Assembly: GCA_019307945.1 (NCBI GenBank)
Contig: JAFDIS010000029.1
Span: 1-37,509, forward strand
Origin: Deltaproteobacteria bacterium
Lineage (GTDB): Bacteria; Desulfobacterota; DSM-4660; Desulfatiglandales; Desulfatiglandaceae
Direction of reading: 5' to 3'
DNA length: 37,509 nt
Shown here: positions 1 to 6,854 of the stretch, in pieces
Numbering within the stretch: position 1 is the first letter of the stretch
How the letters are laid out: every line of letters begins with the position of its first letter
Made by a program: the position numbers and the translations under genes
Notes under the pieces: model-generated
What the model was told of the DNA's origin: nothing
What the model saw: the letters and a program-made list of their open reading frames with translations, nothing else
Database searches by the model: none

Positions 1-21
1 TGCCACCCAAAGGGCTAAGGT

Positions 22-250
22 CTGACAGGATCTACAGGATTCACAGGATTATTTTTTCGGAGTTCCTGTCGGAACGAATGCCGGACGTGGTGCTTGCCTG
101 GAAAACCGGTCCCGGAACGGACCTCGAGGGGGCGTAGCGGGACGTGGCTTGGCGCGTAGGCCCCCTTTCGCCGCAGGCGATGGTGTTTTGCCGGTTTCGT
201 CCGGAAACCGGCAAACAAATCCTGTCCATCCTGTAAATCCTGTCTAAAAA
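22..250. repeat. Mosaic intergenic element with iterated terminal inverted repeats
   Basis: The left end carries ACAGGAT three times at a 9-base period (25-31, 34-40, 43-49). The right end carries the reverse complement ATCCTGT three times at the same period (219-225, 228-234, 237-243). Between them lies a perfect 12-bp-arm hairpin (187-215). No reading frame here resembles a protein. The layout is that of a small non-coding, possibly transposable or REP/MITE-like intergenic element. Its mobility is inferred, and no second full copy is seen in the window. Confidence 0.6.
187..215. repeat. Perfect 12-bp-stem hairpin inside the first element
   Basis: TTTGCCGGTTTC (187-198) and GAAACCGGCAAA (204-215) are exact reverse complements around a 5-base loop, GTCCG. 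It has no T-run after it and follows no gene, so it is not an obvious terminator. It is probably a structural part of the surrounding repeat element. Confidence 0.7.
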
Positions 251-429
251 GAGAATGCATTTGGGTGCGAAGAACGCCCGCGGCTGATCCCGCCAGGGAG
301 GAGGGGAAGAGCACGAGGCAAACGCCGGGCCCGGGTTGGCTTGACCGTGATTCCGGGGGGTGAGAGCTGCTTGGAGGAAGGACGGGCAGGGGAAAAGTCA
401 CAAATCAAGATCTGACCCCCTCCCCCGTC

Positions 430-680
430 CTTGAAGTACGTTGCAGCGACTGAATCCGAAGCGCCTGTCTGCGTGCGGAGACGCACAGGCAGGCAACACC
501 GAAGATGCTGCAAAATCGGAAATCCCGGAGGGTTTCAAATTTTGGTGATCGAATGAAGACCCACGCTCCGCTTGGGCGGACCCCATCGGGTGGTGATTCA
601 GACAGCCTCATTGCAACCGATCTCTGTAGAAACAATGAGGAACCGTTCCTCATCAAAATTTGAAACGCTCAATTTGGGTT
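430..680 (-). repeat. Dispersed ~250-bp repeat, copy 1 (inverted partner at 32618-32978)
   Basis: This stretch matches 32619-32866 read on the opposite strand almost end to end. Shared blocks are CTTGAAGTACGT, the GCGCCTGTCTGC region, GGAAATCCCGGAGGGTTTCAA, GACCCACGCTCCGCTTGG, GGTGGTGATTCAGACAG, and the end CTCAATTTGGGTT (668-680). It is non-coding. The left side stops at about 430, whereas the other copy runs on to a second inverted end, so this copy may be truncated. Together with the element at 22-250 it fills the roughly 700 gene-free bases before the first gene; the short remainder (251-429) shows nothing recognisable. Confidence 0.8.
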
Positions 681-706
681 GAAATATGAGGTCCTTATGG
701 GGGGTG

Positions 707-1417
707 TCAGTCCTTTTTCATCTTCTTCCGCCTGATGCCCGCCAGTCCCAGCAGCCCGGTCCCCACCAGCAGCATGGTCGCAGGCTCGGGGACGGGGTTA
801 GGTCCAGTTCTAACTGTCAAGGTGATCGTGGAATAGTCGAAATGGCAGTCAGGGTCAAAGCCGATGCCGAAATGATCAGACGACTTTGAGTAGGTGGTCA
901 GCAAGCTCAACTCTGAGAGGTCGAAGTTATAGGAGATGTTCGTCGTCCCCGTAAAAAAGTAGTACTTGTTGTCACCCTTAGTCTTATTTGGATCCTTATC
1001 CTTTCTATTGCCGGCGGTGAATAGGTGCACTTGACTGGGGGCATCCTTTTGTGTTTCGAACCAGTCGATAAAATCATCGTTGGTATCGTAAACTTTTGTT
1101 ACGTTTCCCCAGCTGGAAGAGGACGTGTTCGGTGGCACATATACCTCATCCAAAAGGTGGACATAAAGATCATATGGTTCTTGAGTACTCTTATAATAAT
1201 CCCAGTTGCGCAGTCCTGTAATGGAGAGGTTGGCACTTGTGATATATTCTCCACTTGGGGGTGCCCAATTGATACCCCATTGGTAGACACCATTGTGTGC
1301 AAATCTCATGGGGGACGGAGAAAACGTATGGTCCGTATACGTCCCCGCCACGGCACTTCCCGCTGAAAAAAGGAAAACCACCAATAACAGGAATATCGTT
1401 CTTACCGTGTTTTTCAT
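707..1417 (-). CDS. Secreted PEP-CTERM sorting-signal protein
   Basis: A 236-residue exported protein of unknown function. Residues 1-24 form a signal peptide: a short basic start, a hydrophobic core and an AVA/G cleavage site. The C terminus (about 209-236) is a classic PEP-CTERM tail: VPEP, a hydrophobic helix, then the basic RRKKMKK end. In that system the tail is recognised by an exosortase at the inner membrane and the protein goes to the cell surface or extracellular matrix. The body is rich in Tyr, Ser, Thr and Asn with no domain I recognise. AGAGGT precedes the ATG at a suitable distance. No exosortase or polysaccharide genes are nearby, so the sorting machinery must be elsewhere in the genome. 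The sorting call is strong; the role is unknown. Confidence 0.85.
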   Translation of the reverse strand: MKNTVRTIFLLLVVFLFSAGSAVAGTYTDHTFSPSPMRFAHNGVYQWGINWAPPSGEYITSANLSITGLRNWDYYKSTQEPYDLYVHLLDEVYVPPNTSSSSWGNVTKVYDTNDDFIDWFETQKDAPSQVHLFTAGNRKDKDPNKTKGDNKYYFFTGTTNISYNFDLSELSLLTTYSKSSDHFGIGFDPDCHFDYSTITLTVRTGPNPVPEPATMLLVGTGLLGLAGIRRKKMKKD

Positions 1418-1808
1418 TTGGACCTCTTTCTTCAGCCTTTTTCGGTTTTCTGCTTGCTTGTGCCCGGCCGGGGACTCATCCCGGAAGTCTTCATCATCGC
1501 CACTCCCGGCCTATTTCTCCCAACGGCCGAGGCGGATCGCATTTCAAACCTGCCTTATATACAAGCAACCATCGTGCCAAACCGCACGCAGAGCCCAAAA
1601 AGATATGGGCTTTATTTCATTTATGATATCAATAGGTTGAGGCTGCAATTAAGGCGCCTTCCCTCCGATGAGCCTCCCTGGCCCCCAGTCTGTGTAATTC
1701 TTTTCCATCAAGGTAGGGAAATTTTTTTCCATCAAGAGAAAAAAATTACACACTTTTCGTGCCATGGCAGGGGGATGCGTGCCCCTGATGCGGCCGCCCA
1801 CGCGTGCC
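1418..1808. other. Gene-free stretch between the PEP-CTERM gene and the crotonase gene
   Basis: About 390 bases without a convincing coding frame. It holds the upstream region of the PEP-CTERM gene, an A/T-rich part (about 1600-1640), and the inverted and direct repeat structure at 1691-1752. Nothing else is recognisable. Confidence 0.5.
1691..1752. repeat. Inverted repeat enclosing a duplicated TTTTCCATCAAG motif
   Basis: TGTGTAATT (1691-1699) is mirrored exactly by AATTACACA (1744-1752). Between them TTTTCCATCAAG occurs twice (1701-1712, 1725-1736). The structure lies downstream of the crotonase gene, which is read leftward, so it could form a transcript-end hairpin. The T-run expected of an intrinsic terminator is not after the outer arm, so an operator or a small insertion-like repeat is equally possible. 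Confidence 0.5.
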
Positions 1809-2513
1809 CTATTTTGCGGCCATGGCCGCCATGATTGCGGCCCAGCCCTCCTTCAACGCCTCCCGGTGCGTCTCGTTGGCCAGGCCGATCCTCATGGCGC
1901 GCTTGCTGTACTTGATGGAGGCCGCAGGCCACTGGGCGATCTTGAGAGCCGTTTCCCGGGCCGCTGGCATCAGTTGCTCGTGGGGGACCACCTTGTTCAC
2001 CATGCCGATGCGGTATGCCTCCTGCGCGCTGATCTGGTCGCAGGTGAAGAGCAACTCATTGGCGATGTGGCGGCCCACGATGGCGGGAAGGACCGTAAAG
2101 GCGCCGTAGCAGAGCGCGCCCACCTTGGGGCCGATGAAACCCAGAACCGCGTTTTCCGAGGCTATGATCATGTCGCACAGGAGCGCCTGCTGCATGGCGT
2201 CTCCAAGGGTGTAACCGTGAATCGCCGCGATGGTGGGTTTGTCCAGGGTGAAGAGGAGTTCCTCCTGTTTGAGGCTGGTGAATTCTTCCATGTTTTCGAG
2301 GGGATCGTCATTGTCGTGGCCCGAGGAAAAGGCCCGGCCCGCGCCCGTGAGGATCACCACGCGGATCTCGTCGTCGGCCTCCATTTGGGAGAGCGCCTCG
2401 TAAAGCTCGTTTTTCATCTCCAGGTTCATGGCGTTGAGCTTCTCCGGCCGGTTCATGGTTAGGATGCCCACGGGTGCCTGTTTTTGGTAAAGAATGGTCC
2501 GGTATGCCTTCAT
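1809..2513 (-). CDS. Crotonase-fold (enoyl-CoA hydratase/isomerase family) protein without the two catalytic glutamates
   Basis: A 234-residue member of the crotonase superfamily, with the CoA-binding N-terminal signature MNRPEKLNAMN (20-30), the oxyanion-hole region around AGRAFSSGHD (58-67) and the central IHGYTLGDAMQQALLCD block (98-114). In true enoyl-CoA hydratases two glutamates activate water (rat Glu144 and Glu164). Aligned on the CD and LG anchors, those positions are Gln108 and Gly128 here, so simple hydratase activity is unlikely. An isomerase, hydrolase, decarboxylase or other crotonase reaction is more plausible. An excellent ribosome site, AGGAGG, precedes the ATG. The URO-D-like gene lies 86 bases upstream on the same strand and may be co-transcribed. 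The fold is certain; the reaction is not. Confidence 0.85.
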   Translation of the reverse strand: MKAYRTILYQKQAPVGILTMNRPEKLNAMNLEMKNELYEALSQMEADDEIRVVILTGAGRAFSSGHDNDDPLENMEEFTSLKQEELLFTLDKPTIAAIHGYTLGDAMQQALLCDMIIASENAVLGFIGPKVGALCYGAFTVLPAIVGRHIANELLFTCDQISAQEAYRIGMVNKVVPHEQLMPAARETALKIAQWPAASIKYSKRAMRIGLANETHREALKEGWAAIMAAMAAK

Positions 2514-2599
2514 TATTTCCTCCTTTACTGATAATGCGTGGTGCGGCCGCGCAGGGCAGGCGCGGGATTCTTCGGGCTCTTCAAAGGGCCAACAGCGCC

Positions 2600-3727
2600 T
2601 CAGGACACCGTGCCTCGATTTTTCAGATACTCCTCAAACCCTTCCCGCCGCGGGGGCGTGAAGGGGACCTGGTCGAGGTCGTCGGCGATGGGCAGCCGCC
2701 CGTAGGTCTTGCAGGCCGCCACGGCCACATGAATGTGGTCAGGGGGTGTCTCCGCGGCGATCTGGTTGAGGTAGATGCTGAATCCCCCGTTACGACCAAG
2801 GACGTCGATGTAATGCCTGATCCTGGCCGCTATCTCCTCCACGGGGCCTTCCCTGAGGAGTGCCGAGTCCACGCCCGCGGTGACAAAGACCTGATGTTTT
2901 TCCGCAAAATCCCTGACCCGTTCAGGTCCCAGAGCAAAGAGGTCCGGGTCCAGGACGCTCAGAAACCCCGGGCTGCATCGGAGCTTTTGGGCGAAAAGGC
3001 GTTCGGGGTCCCGGGCGTTTGCGTCCCCCCAGTGCCCCCTGATGACCACACGGGGGCCCAGGTGTTCCCGGAGACGTTCCACATAGGAGACCACATATTC
3101 GTCCATCATGTCCAGGGTGATCATGGGCGGCGAGGCCCAGGCGTCATACCCGTCCGCCAGGAGGCGGGGGTTGCCGGTTTCCTCCCTCATCGCCGCCACA
3201 AAGGGAACGATTACCTCGTCGCACAGGAACCGGAACAGGCGGTGGACAAAGCCCGGCCGCTCCACCATGTCCATGACGAGCCGCTCATAGCCCCTGATGT
3301 TGCAGGCCAGGCTGAAAGGGGCGCAGAAAAAGGCGCCCGCCGGTTTTCCCCGCTTCGCCGTGTAGGCCCGGTTCACTTCATGGACCCATGGCATGCGCCC
3401 TGATTTTCGGGGGTCGGGAGGCCTCAGCTTGTCCAGGTCCGAAGGCGAGGAGATCAGCGGCTCGGTCCGGTCCACGTCCGGTATTCCATGCTCGGGGAAG
3501 ACCATTTTCTGGCCCAGGGCCTCGGCCTCGATGTTGTAGATGTCCCAGAGGGTGTTGGGCGCGTCGAACCCGTAGTAGTCGCTTACCCGGAGCTGGATTT
3601 CGGCAAAGGTTTCAGCCTCGGTGAAAAAGCGGCGCGAAGAGACCCGTGCCAAACGGGGGCCGTGGTCCAGGCACTGGGCGGCGATGGGAATGCGTCGCTG
3701 TTGGGGTGGTTTGGTCATCGCGTTCAT
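2600..3727 (-). CDS. Uroporphyrinogen decarboxylase (URO-D)-like family protein
   Basis: About 375 residues from the chosen ATG at 3727, which has AGGGCAAAGG just before it; an ATG three codons later (3718) is also possible. The open frame extends further upstream, but that stretch is rich in Arg, Pro and Leu and overlaps the divergent nucleotidyltransferase gene, so it was discarded. The family is recognised from the TIM-barrel pattern: the PFSLACNIRGYERLVMDM segment, LLADGYDAWASPPMI, and the VIRGHWGDA strand. In this superfamily proteins either decarboxylate uroporphyrinogen III or move methyl groups to or from corrinoids. The H-x-C zinc motif of the methylcobamide:CoM methyltransferases is not seen. 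No haem genes are nearby, so a haem role is not supported. Substrate unknown. Confidence 0.75.
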   Translation of the reverse strand: MNAMTKPPQQRRIPIAAQCLDHGPRLARVSSRRFFTEAETFAEIQLRVSDYYGFDAPNTLWDIYNIEAEALGQKMVFPEHGIPDVDRTEPLISSPSDLDKLRPPDPRKSGRMPWVHEVNRAYTAKRGKPAGAFFCAPFSLACNIRGYERLVMDMVERPGFVHRLFRFLCDEVIVPFVAAMREETGNPRLLADGYDAWASPPMITLDMMDEYVVSYVERLREHLGPRVVIRGHWGDANARDPERLFAQKLRCSPGFLSVLDPDLFALGPERVRDFAEKHQVFVTAGVDSALLREGPVEEIAARIRHYIDVLGRNGGFSIYLNQIAAETPPDHIHVAVAACKTYGRLPIADDLDQVPFTPPRREGFEEYLKNRGTVS

Positions 3728-3931
3728 CCTTTGCCCTTGGCGTTTACGGAAATCCTTGCCGAAAAGATAAGGTTTTCTATAATAGACTTTCAATGACGAC
3801 AATGGCAATGGATTACAAGGCGCCGACTCAAATGAATTTTGAATGCGGATATCACGTGGCACTCCCCTCCTTGGAACCCGGACTGAGAGAGGAAGAGATG
3901 TCGGTAACTGTCCGGGGAGAGAAAAGGCAAG

Positions 3932-4222
3932 ATGGATCGGAAGGAGATCATACACCGCCTGAAGACCTTCAAGCGATCGAACCGGCATCGCGAGAACATT
4001 GAACGGATCGGTCTCTTCGGCTCAGCGGCTCGAGGGCACATGGCTTCGCAGAGTGATATTGACGTGGTGGTGCATTTGAAGCGACAAGATCTCTTTGATC
4101 TTGTCGGCATCAAGCTGGACCTGGAGGGAGACCTTCGGTGCCGTGTAGACGTGGTGAGCTACAGAGAGAAAATGAATCGCTTTCTCAAGCAAAGGATCGA
4201 CAATGAGGCCATCTATGTATGA
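3932..4222 (+). CDS. MntA-like minimal nucleotidyltransferase (antitoxin of a MNT/HEPN pair)
   Basis: A 96-residue pol-beta-fold nucleotidyltransferase. The fingerprint is complete: Gly30-Ser31 in GLFGSAARG, the Asp42-x-Asp44 pair in SDIDVVV, and a third acidic residue Asp73 in RVDVV. In MntA-HepT systems this protein inactivates the HEPN ribonuclease toxin by adenylylating it. The next gene starts inside its last codons (ATG at 4203) and encodes such a HEPN protein, but that gene is broken. GAGAGGAAGAGATG and further purine-rich sequence lie upstream. The enzyme looks intact even though its partner is gone. Function from family and context; confidence high for the fold. Confidence 0.85.
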   Translation: MDRKEIIHRLKTFKRSNRHRENIERIGLFGSAARGHMASQSDIDVVVHLKRQDLFDLVGIKLDLEGDLRCRVDVVSYREKMNRFLKQRIDNEAIYV

Positions 4223-4432
4223 CCGTGACCTTGCACGGGAGATCCTGGACCAGATTTATCGCTCCACTCAAACCATCCTAAAGCGTTTCGAACCCGTTGA
4301 AACGGTTGAAGATTTCACGGGATCAGATTCCAACACTACTTCGATGTGAACGCAGAGGCCATTTTCGAAGTGTGCCGTCAACATGTCCCAAGACTTGCGG
4401 AAGTGCTGAGAAAGATTCAAGCCGACATCTGA
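4203..4432 (+). pseudogene. HEPN/HepT-like toxin gene broken by an internal deletion and frameshift
   Basis: The start ATG overlaps the end of the nucleotidyltransferase gene by 20 bases. Frame one reads MRPSMYDRDLAREILDQIY (residues 1-19) and runs to a TGA at 4347-4349 after 48 codons. From 4334 a different frame resumes with HYFDVNAEAIFEVCRQH and ends naturally at TGA 4430-4432. Together they are the N and C ends of a HepT/DUF86-type HEPN protein (about 110-115 residues). Some 40 central codons are missing, including the Arg of the catalytic R-x4-6-H motif; the His survives in HYFD. No functional ribonuclease can be made. The reading of the two halves as one former gene is an inference from their sequence character and order. 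Confidence 0.8.
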
Positions 4433-4622
4433 GGGCTTAAGGACATGGGTATGATCCTCTCCCGCTACGCCCCCCGAGAGGGGAATGGGACCTCTACCCC
4501 ACCCCTCGGGGCGGTGTTAAGCAATCCCGTGCCGAGGTGTTAGCTGCTGTGTGCCAACGGTAAACGCGCCGCCGGTGCAACAGGGATTGTGCACCGGTCT
4601 TCCGGAAGCGTGGCCCGCGCAC

Positions 4623-4919
4623 CTATTCCACAAAACCGTAGTGGTAGATTTCGTACTCGGTCTTGCCGCCCAGAAGTGCGTCCAGTTCGTCCTGGACCGC
4701 GTTGCGCTCGGCGCTCTCCACCCAGGTCTTCCAGGCCTCCGAAGACTCCCACGTGCTGATCACCAGGTACTCGTCCGGCTTGTCCAGGCGCCTCATGGTC
4801 TCGCCGGAGATGTAACCGGGCTGCTCCGTGGCGAGGATGCGGAGCTTCCGGAAAAGGGGAATGATTTCCTTTGCCTTGTTCAGGGGGACCTTGCGCTTGA
4901 TGAGGACTTTGACCGCCAT
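4623..4919 (-). CDS. Antibiotic biosynthesis monooxygenase (ABM)-fold small protein
   Basis: A 98-residue protein of the dimeric alpha/beta-barrel (ABM) family. Typical features are the N-terminal beta strand MAVKVLIKRKV, the helix KAKEIIPLFRKLRILATEQPG with the conserved QPGYISGET turn, and the YLVISTWESSEAWKTW block (about 51-66). Members include quinone and haem-degrading monooxygenases, and many have no known substrate. A strong ribosome site, AAAGGAG, precedes the ATG. It stands alone between the broken toxin genes with no operon partner, so its role cannot be narrowed. The roughly 190 bases on its 3' side hold nothing recognisable. Confidence 0.8.
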   Translation of the reverse strand: MAVKVLIKRKVPLNKAKEIIPLFRKLRILATEQPGYISGETMRRLDKPDEYLVISTWESSEAWKTWVESAERNAVQDELDALLGGKTEYEIYHYGFVE

Positions 4920-5208
4920 GATGTTCTCCTTTCCTGGGGGTGGATCATTCGGTTGAAAGAACGGGGAGTAGGGGTTTAGTTCTCACGTGCCTTGGCACCT
5001 TGGAAGCACCGGCCTCGGAGTCGGCCGTCCGTAGAGCCGAACAAGAGGTGCGGGTGGCCCGACCGGTGCCGGATGACCAACTCTGATAAATCATATGAGA
5101 ACGAGGGGACTGGTTCAAGGAAAAAGACCGGTTCCTGCAAGGCATTGACTTTAGAGTTCCAAAACGTTAGCTTTAGATCAACTGAAATTGGCAAAATGAG
5201 GGACTTCC

Positions 5209-5364
5209 ATGCCTCGCTATATAGACGCCAAAGAATTCAGGCAGCGGTTTTCGACCATGGCCGAAAAAGTCAAGGGGGCAGGCGAGACCACCGTCCTCAA
5301 GCGATCGATACCTCGATTACAAGTAGAGCCCTGCTGCCCATCCAGGCCTAAGGCTCACGAGTAG
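5209..5364 (+). CDS. Short Phd/YefM-like antitoxin, probably a fragment
   Basis: A 51-codon frame beginning MPRYIDAKEFRQRFSTMAE, with GAGGGA just before the ATG. The N-terminal half resembles Phd/YefM-type antitoxins: a short strand, then the D-A-K-E-F-R-x-x-F helix, then a T-x-V-L-K-R strand. After about residue 35 the expected pattern is lost (VEPCCPSRPKAHE), which suggests a decayed 3' end. A TTGACT at 5145-5150 with a weak -10 (TAGCTT) 17 bases on could be its promoter. No RelE or PIN toxin gene follows; the next gene is an MntA-like protein. The 290 bases before it (4920-5208) hold nothing else recognisable. Confidence 0.4.
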   Translation: MPRYIDAKEFRQRFSTMAEKVKGAGETTVLKRSIPRLQVEPCCPSRPKAHE

Positions 5365-5430
5365 CCGTGCATGGCGGTCAAATGCCGGGGGTAGGGGCCG
5401 TCGAGACAAAAGGGCGATGGAGGTCGTCCA

Positions 5431-5736
5431 ATGAAGGCAAGCCTATCAATCTCCCGTGAAGGCGTTGCGGCCTTCTGCCGGAAGCATGGAATCCGGCGAC
5501 TGGCGATTTTTGGATCGGCGCTGCGGGGAGACTTTCGCCCGGACAGCGATGTGGATGTTCTGGTGGAATTTGAACCGGATCGCATCCCCAGCCTGCTGGG
5601 CATGGCTCGTCTGGAGCGAGAATTGTCTCCGCTTTTCGGCGGAAGGAAAGTGGATTTACGAACGCTGGAAGACCTGAGCCCCTACTTCCGGCATAGCGTC
5701 ATGGAAGAGGCGGAGGTGCAGTATGCGCAAGGGTGA
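5431..5736 (+). CDS. Second MntA-like minimal nucleotidyltransferase
   Basis: A 101-residue nucleotidyltransferase with the full active-site pattern: Gly28-Ser29 in IFGSALRG, Asp40-x-Asp42 in [10 protein letters not shown], and Asp75 in KVDLRTL. It differs clearly from the homologue at 3932-4222 and is not a recent duplicate. The usual helix tail [15 protein letters not shown] is present, so it looks intact. A HEPN-type gene starts at 5723, overlapping its last codons as in working MntA-HepT operons, but that gene is cut short. By family knowledge it would adenylylate and silence the HEPN toxin; here no intact toxin remains. Confidence 0.85.
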   Translation: MKASLSISREGVAAFCRKHGIRRLAIFGSALRGDFRPDSDVDVLVEFEPDRIPSLLGMARLERELSPLFGGRKVDLRTLEDLSPYFRHSVMEEAEVQYAQG

Positions 5737-5851
5737 TGTCGCGCGATTACGGCACATGCTGGACGCGGCCCGGGAAGCCCGTTTTTTCACCGAGGGTCGA
5801 AGCCGCGCCGACCTCGACACCGACCGGCAAGTTGAAGCGATACGCCGTTGA
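5723..5851 (+). pseudogene. Truncated HEPN/HepT-like toxin gene (only the first 42 codons)
   Basis: ATG at 5723 overlaps the preceding nucleotidyltransferase gene by 14 bases. The product [18 protein letters not shown]... ends at TGA 5849-5851 after 42 codons. The start matches the N-terminal helix and the DLDTDRQ segment of DUF86-type HEPN toxins. The sequence leaves the family after DTDRQ, and the remaining 70 or so residues, including the R-x4-6-H catalytic motif, are absent from the DNA downstream. The tRNA-Val terminator begins about 50 bases later. This is a 3' deletion and not a simple stop mutation, because no remnant follows. Confidence 0.75.
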
Positions 5852-5898
5852 TGGAACATGCCGTCATTTTGGCCCCGTTTTTTGCCTGGTTTCGACAT

Positions 5899-5932
5899 AA
5901 AAAAGGGGTTGAGGAAAATCCTCTAACCCCTT
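5899..5932 (-). terminator. Intrinsic terminator of the tRNA-Val transcript
   Basis: AAGGGGTT (5903-5910) pairs with AACCCCTT (5925-5932), and the stem is extended by GAGGA and TCCTC around an AAA loop. Read on the minus strand, the stem is followed by six T residues (complement of 5899-5904). It lies 12 bases after the tRNA 3' end. Confidence 0.85.
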
Positions 5933-5944
5933 GAATTTACTCCA

Positions 5945-6019
5945 TGGTGGGCGGTGCGAGATTTGAACTCGCGACTTCCACCGTGTGAGGATGGCACTCT
6001 CCCGCTGAGTTAACCGCCC
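5945..6019 (-). tRNA. tRNA-Val, anticodon CAC
   Basis: Read on the minus strand, the acceptor arms GGGCGGT and ACCGCCC pair, and CCA is encoded in the DNA. The anticodon arm CCATC / GGTGG encloses the 7-base loop CTCACAC, giving anticodon CAC, which reads GUG valine codons. The T arm carries GTTCAAATC. A strong terminator follows. The D arm (ACTC...GAGT) is also clear. Confidence 0.95.
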
Positions 6020-6035
6020 GCGATACTCGGTTCAA

Positions 6036-6062
6036 ATACTACGAAACAGGGTTCCTTGTAAA
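6036..6062 (-). promoter_or_regulatory. Possible promoter of tRNA-Val
   Basis: On the minus strand TTTACA (complement of 6057-6062) and TAGTAT (complement of 6036-6041) are separated by 15 bases, about 16 bases upstream of the tRNA. The -10 is good, but the spacing is short, so this is tentative. Confidence 0.35.
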
Positions 6063-6086
6063 TAGAAAAGTTGGTCGGAGTACCTC

Positions 6087-6854
6087 CTATGAAAGGCCCA
6101 CCAGGCGTTTCATGACGGCCACCTCCTCGGGCTCCAGGTGCCGGTATCGCCCCACCTTGAGGTCCCCCAGGGCGAGGGAGCCAAACCCGATGCGGATCAG
6201 GTGAATGACGCGGTATCCCGCAGCCTCCGCCATGCGTCTTACCTGGCGGGACTTGCCGCGGGTGATGGTCATGCGGAAAACGCTGCGTGAGGGGCCTTTT
6301 TCCAGGAGAGTGATGGAGGCTGGGCCGCTGGGGCCGTCCTCCAGGCTCACGCCCCTGGAAAGGTCTCTGAGGGCCTTGGGGCTGATAACGCCCGAAACCG
6401 TCACCTTGTACACCCGGGGGATGCGGTAGCTGGGGTGGGTGAGTCTGTAGGCCCACTCCCCGTCGTTGGTGAGCAGGAGGAGACCCATGGTGTCGAAATC
6501 GAGCCTGCCCACGGGGTAGACGCGTTCATTTATGTCGTGCAGCAGGTCCGTGACCAGGGGTCGACCCTGGGGGTCGCTCAGGGTGCAGATGGTGCCGAAG
6601 GGCTTGTTCAGCATCAGGTAGAGACGCCGGGAGGGTCTGGAGATCTCCTTTCCGTCCACCAGGATCCGGTCCCGGCCCCAGAAGGCCTTTGTGCCCACCT
6701 CCCGCACCACCCGGCCGTTTACCGAGACCCTGCCCGCCAGGATCCACTGGTCGGCCTGCCTCCGCGAGCAGAGCCCTGCCAGGGAGAGGATGCGGTTAAG
6801 CCGCAGCGGTTGGTCCTGAGCCGTTGCCGCCTTCTTCTTCTCCCGTTTTCTCAT
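6087..6854 (-). CDS. rluB: 23S rRNA pseudouridine synthase, RluB type
   Basis: About 255 residues from the ATG at 6854; upstream in-frame ATGs lie inside scpB and lack family sequence. An S4 RNA-binding domain (LRLNRILSLAGLCSRRQAD, about 17-60) is followed by the RsuA/RluB catalytic domain. The catalytic Asp119 sits in the GRLDFDTMGLLLLTNDGE signature, and the KSRQVRRM motif near the end is typical. The enzyme isomerises a uridine in helix 89 of 23S rRNA, by homology; RluE/RluF/RsuA relatives are not fully excluded. Its start overlaps the end of scpB by 59 bases, so it is the last gene of the trpS-scpA-scpB-rluB series, a common bacterial linkage. Confidence 0.85.
   Translation of the reverse strand: MRKREKKKAATAQDQPLRLNRILSLAGLCSRRQADQWILAGRVSVNGRVVREVGTKAFWGRDRILVDGKEISRPSRRLYLMLNKPFGTICTLSDPQGRPLVTDLLHDINERVYPVGRLDFDTMGLLLLTNDGEWAYRLTHPSYRIPRVYKVTVSGVISPKALRDLSRGVSLEDGPSGPASITLLEKGPSRSVFRMTITRGKSRQVRRMAEAAGYRVIHLIRIGFGSLALGDLKVGRYRHLEPEEVAVMKRLVGLS

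Noticed and set aside
401-419. CAAATCAAGATCTGACCCC as a REP-type element with AAACAAGACCTGACCCC at 33671
   Set aside because: Only two short imperfect matches in the window and no palindromic structure; not enough to call a repeat family.
15-656. Several minus-strand open frames in the first 660 bases
   Set aside because: They lie in repeat elements, have low-complexity Pro/Ser/Arg composition and lack ribosome sites.
2600-3988. The long 462-codon form of the URO-D-like protein
   Set aside because: The first 87 codons overlap the divergent nucleotidyltransferase gene and have no family sequence; the start at 3727 is better.
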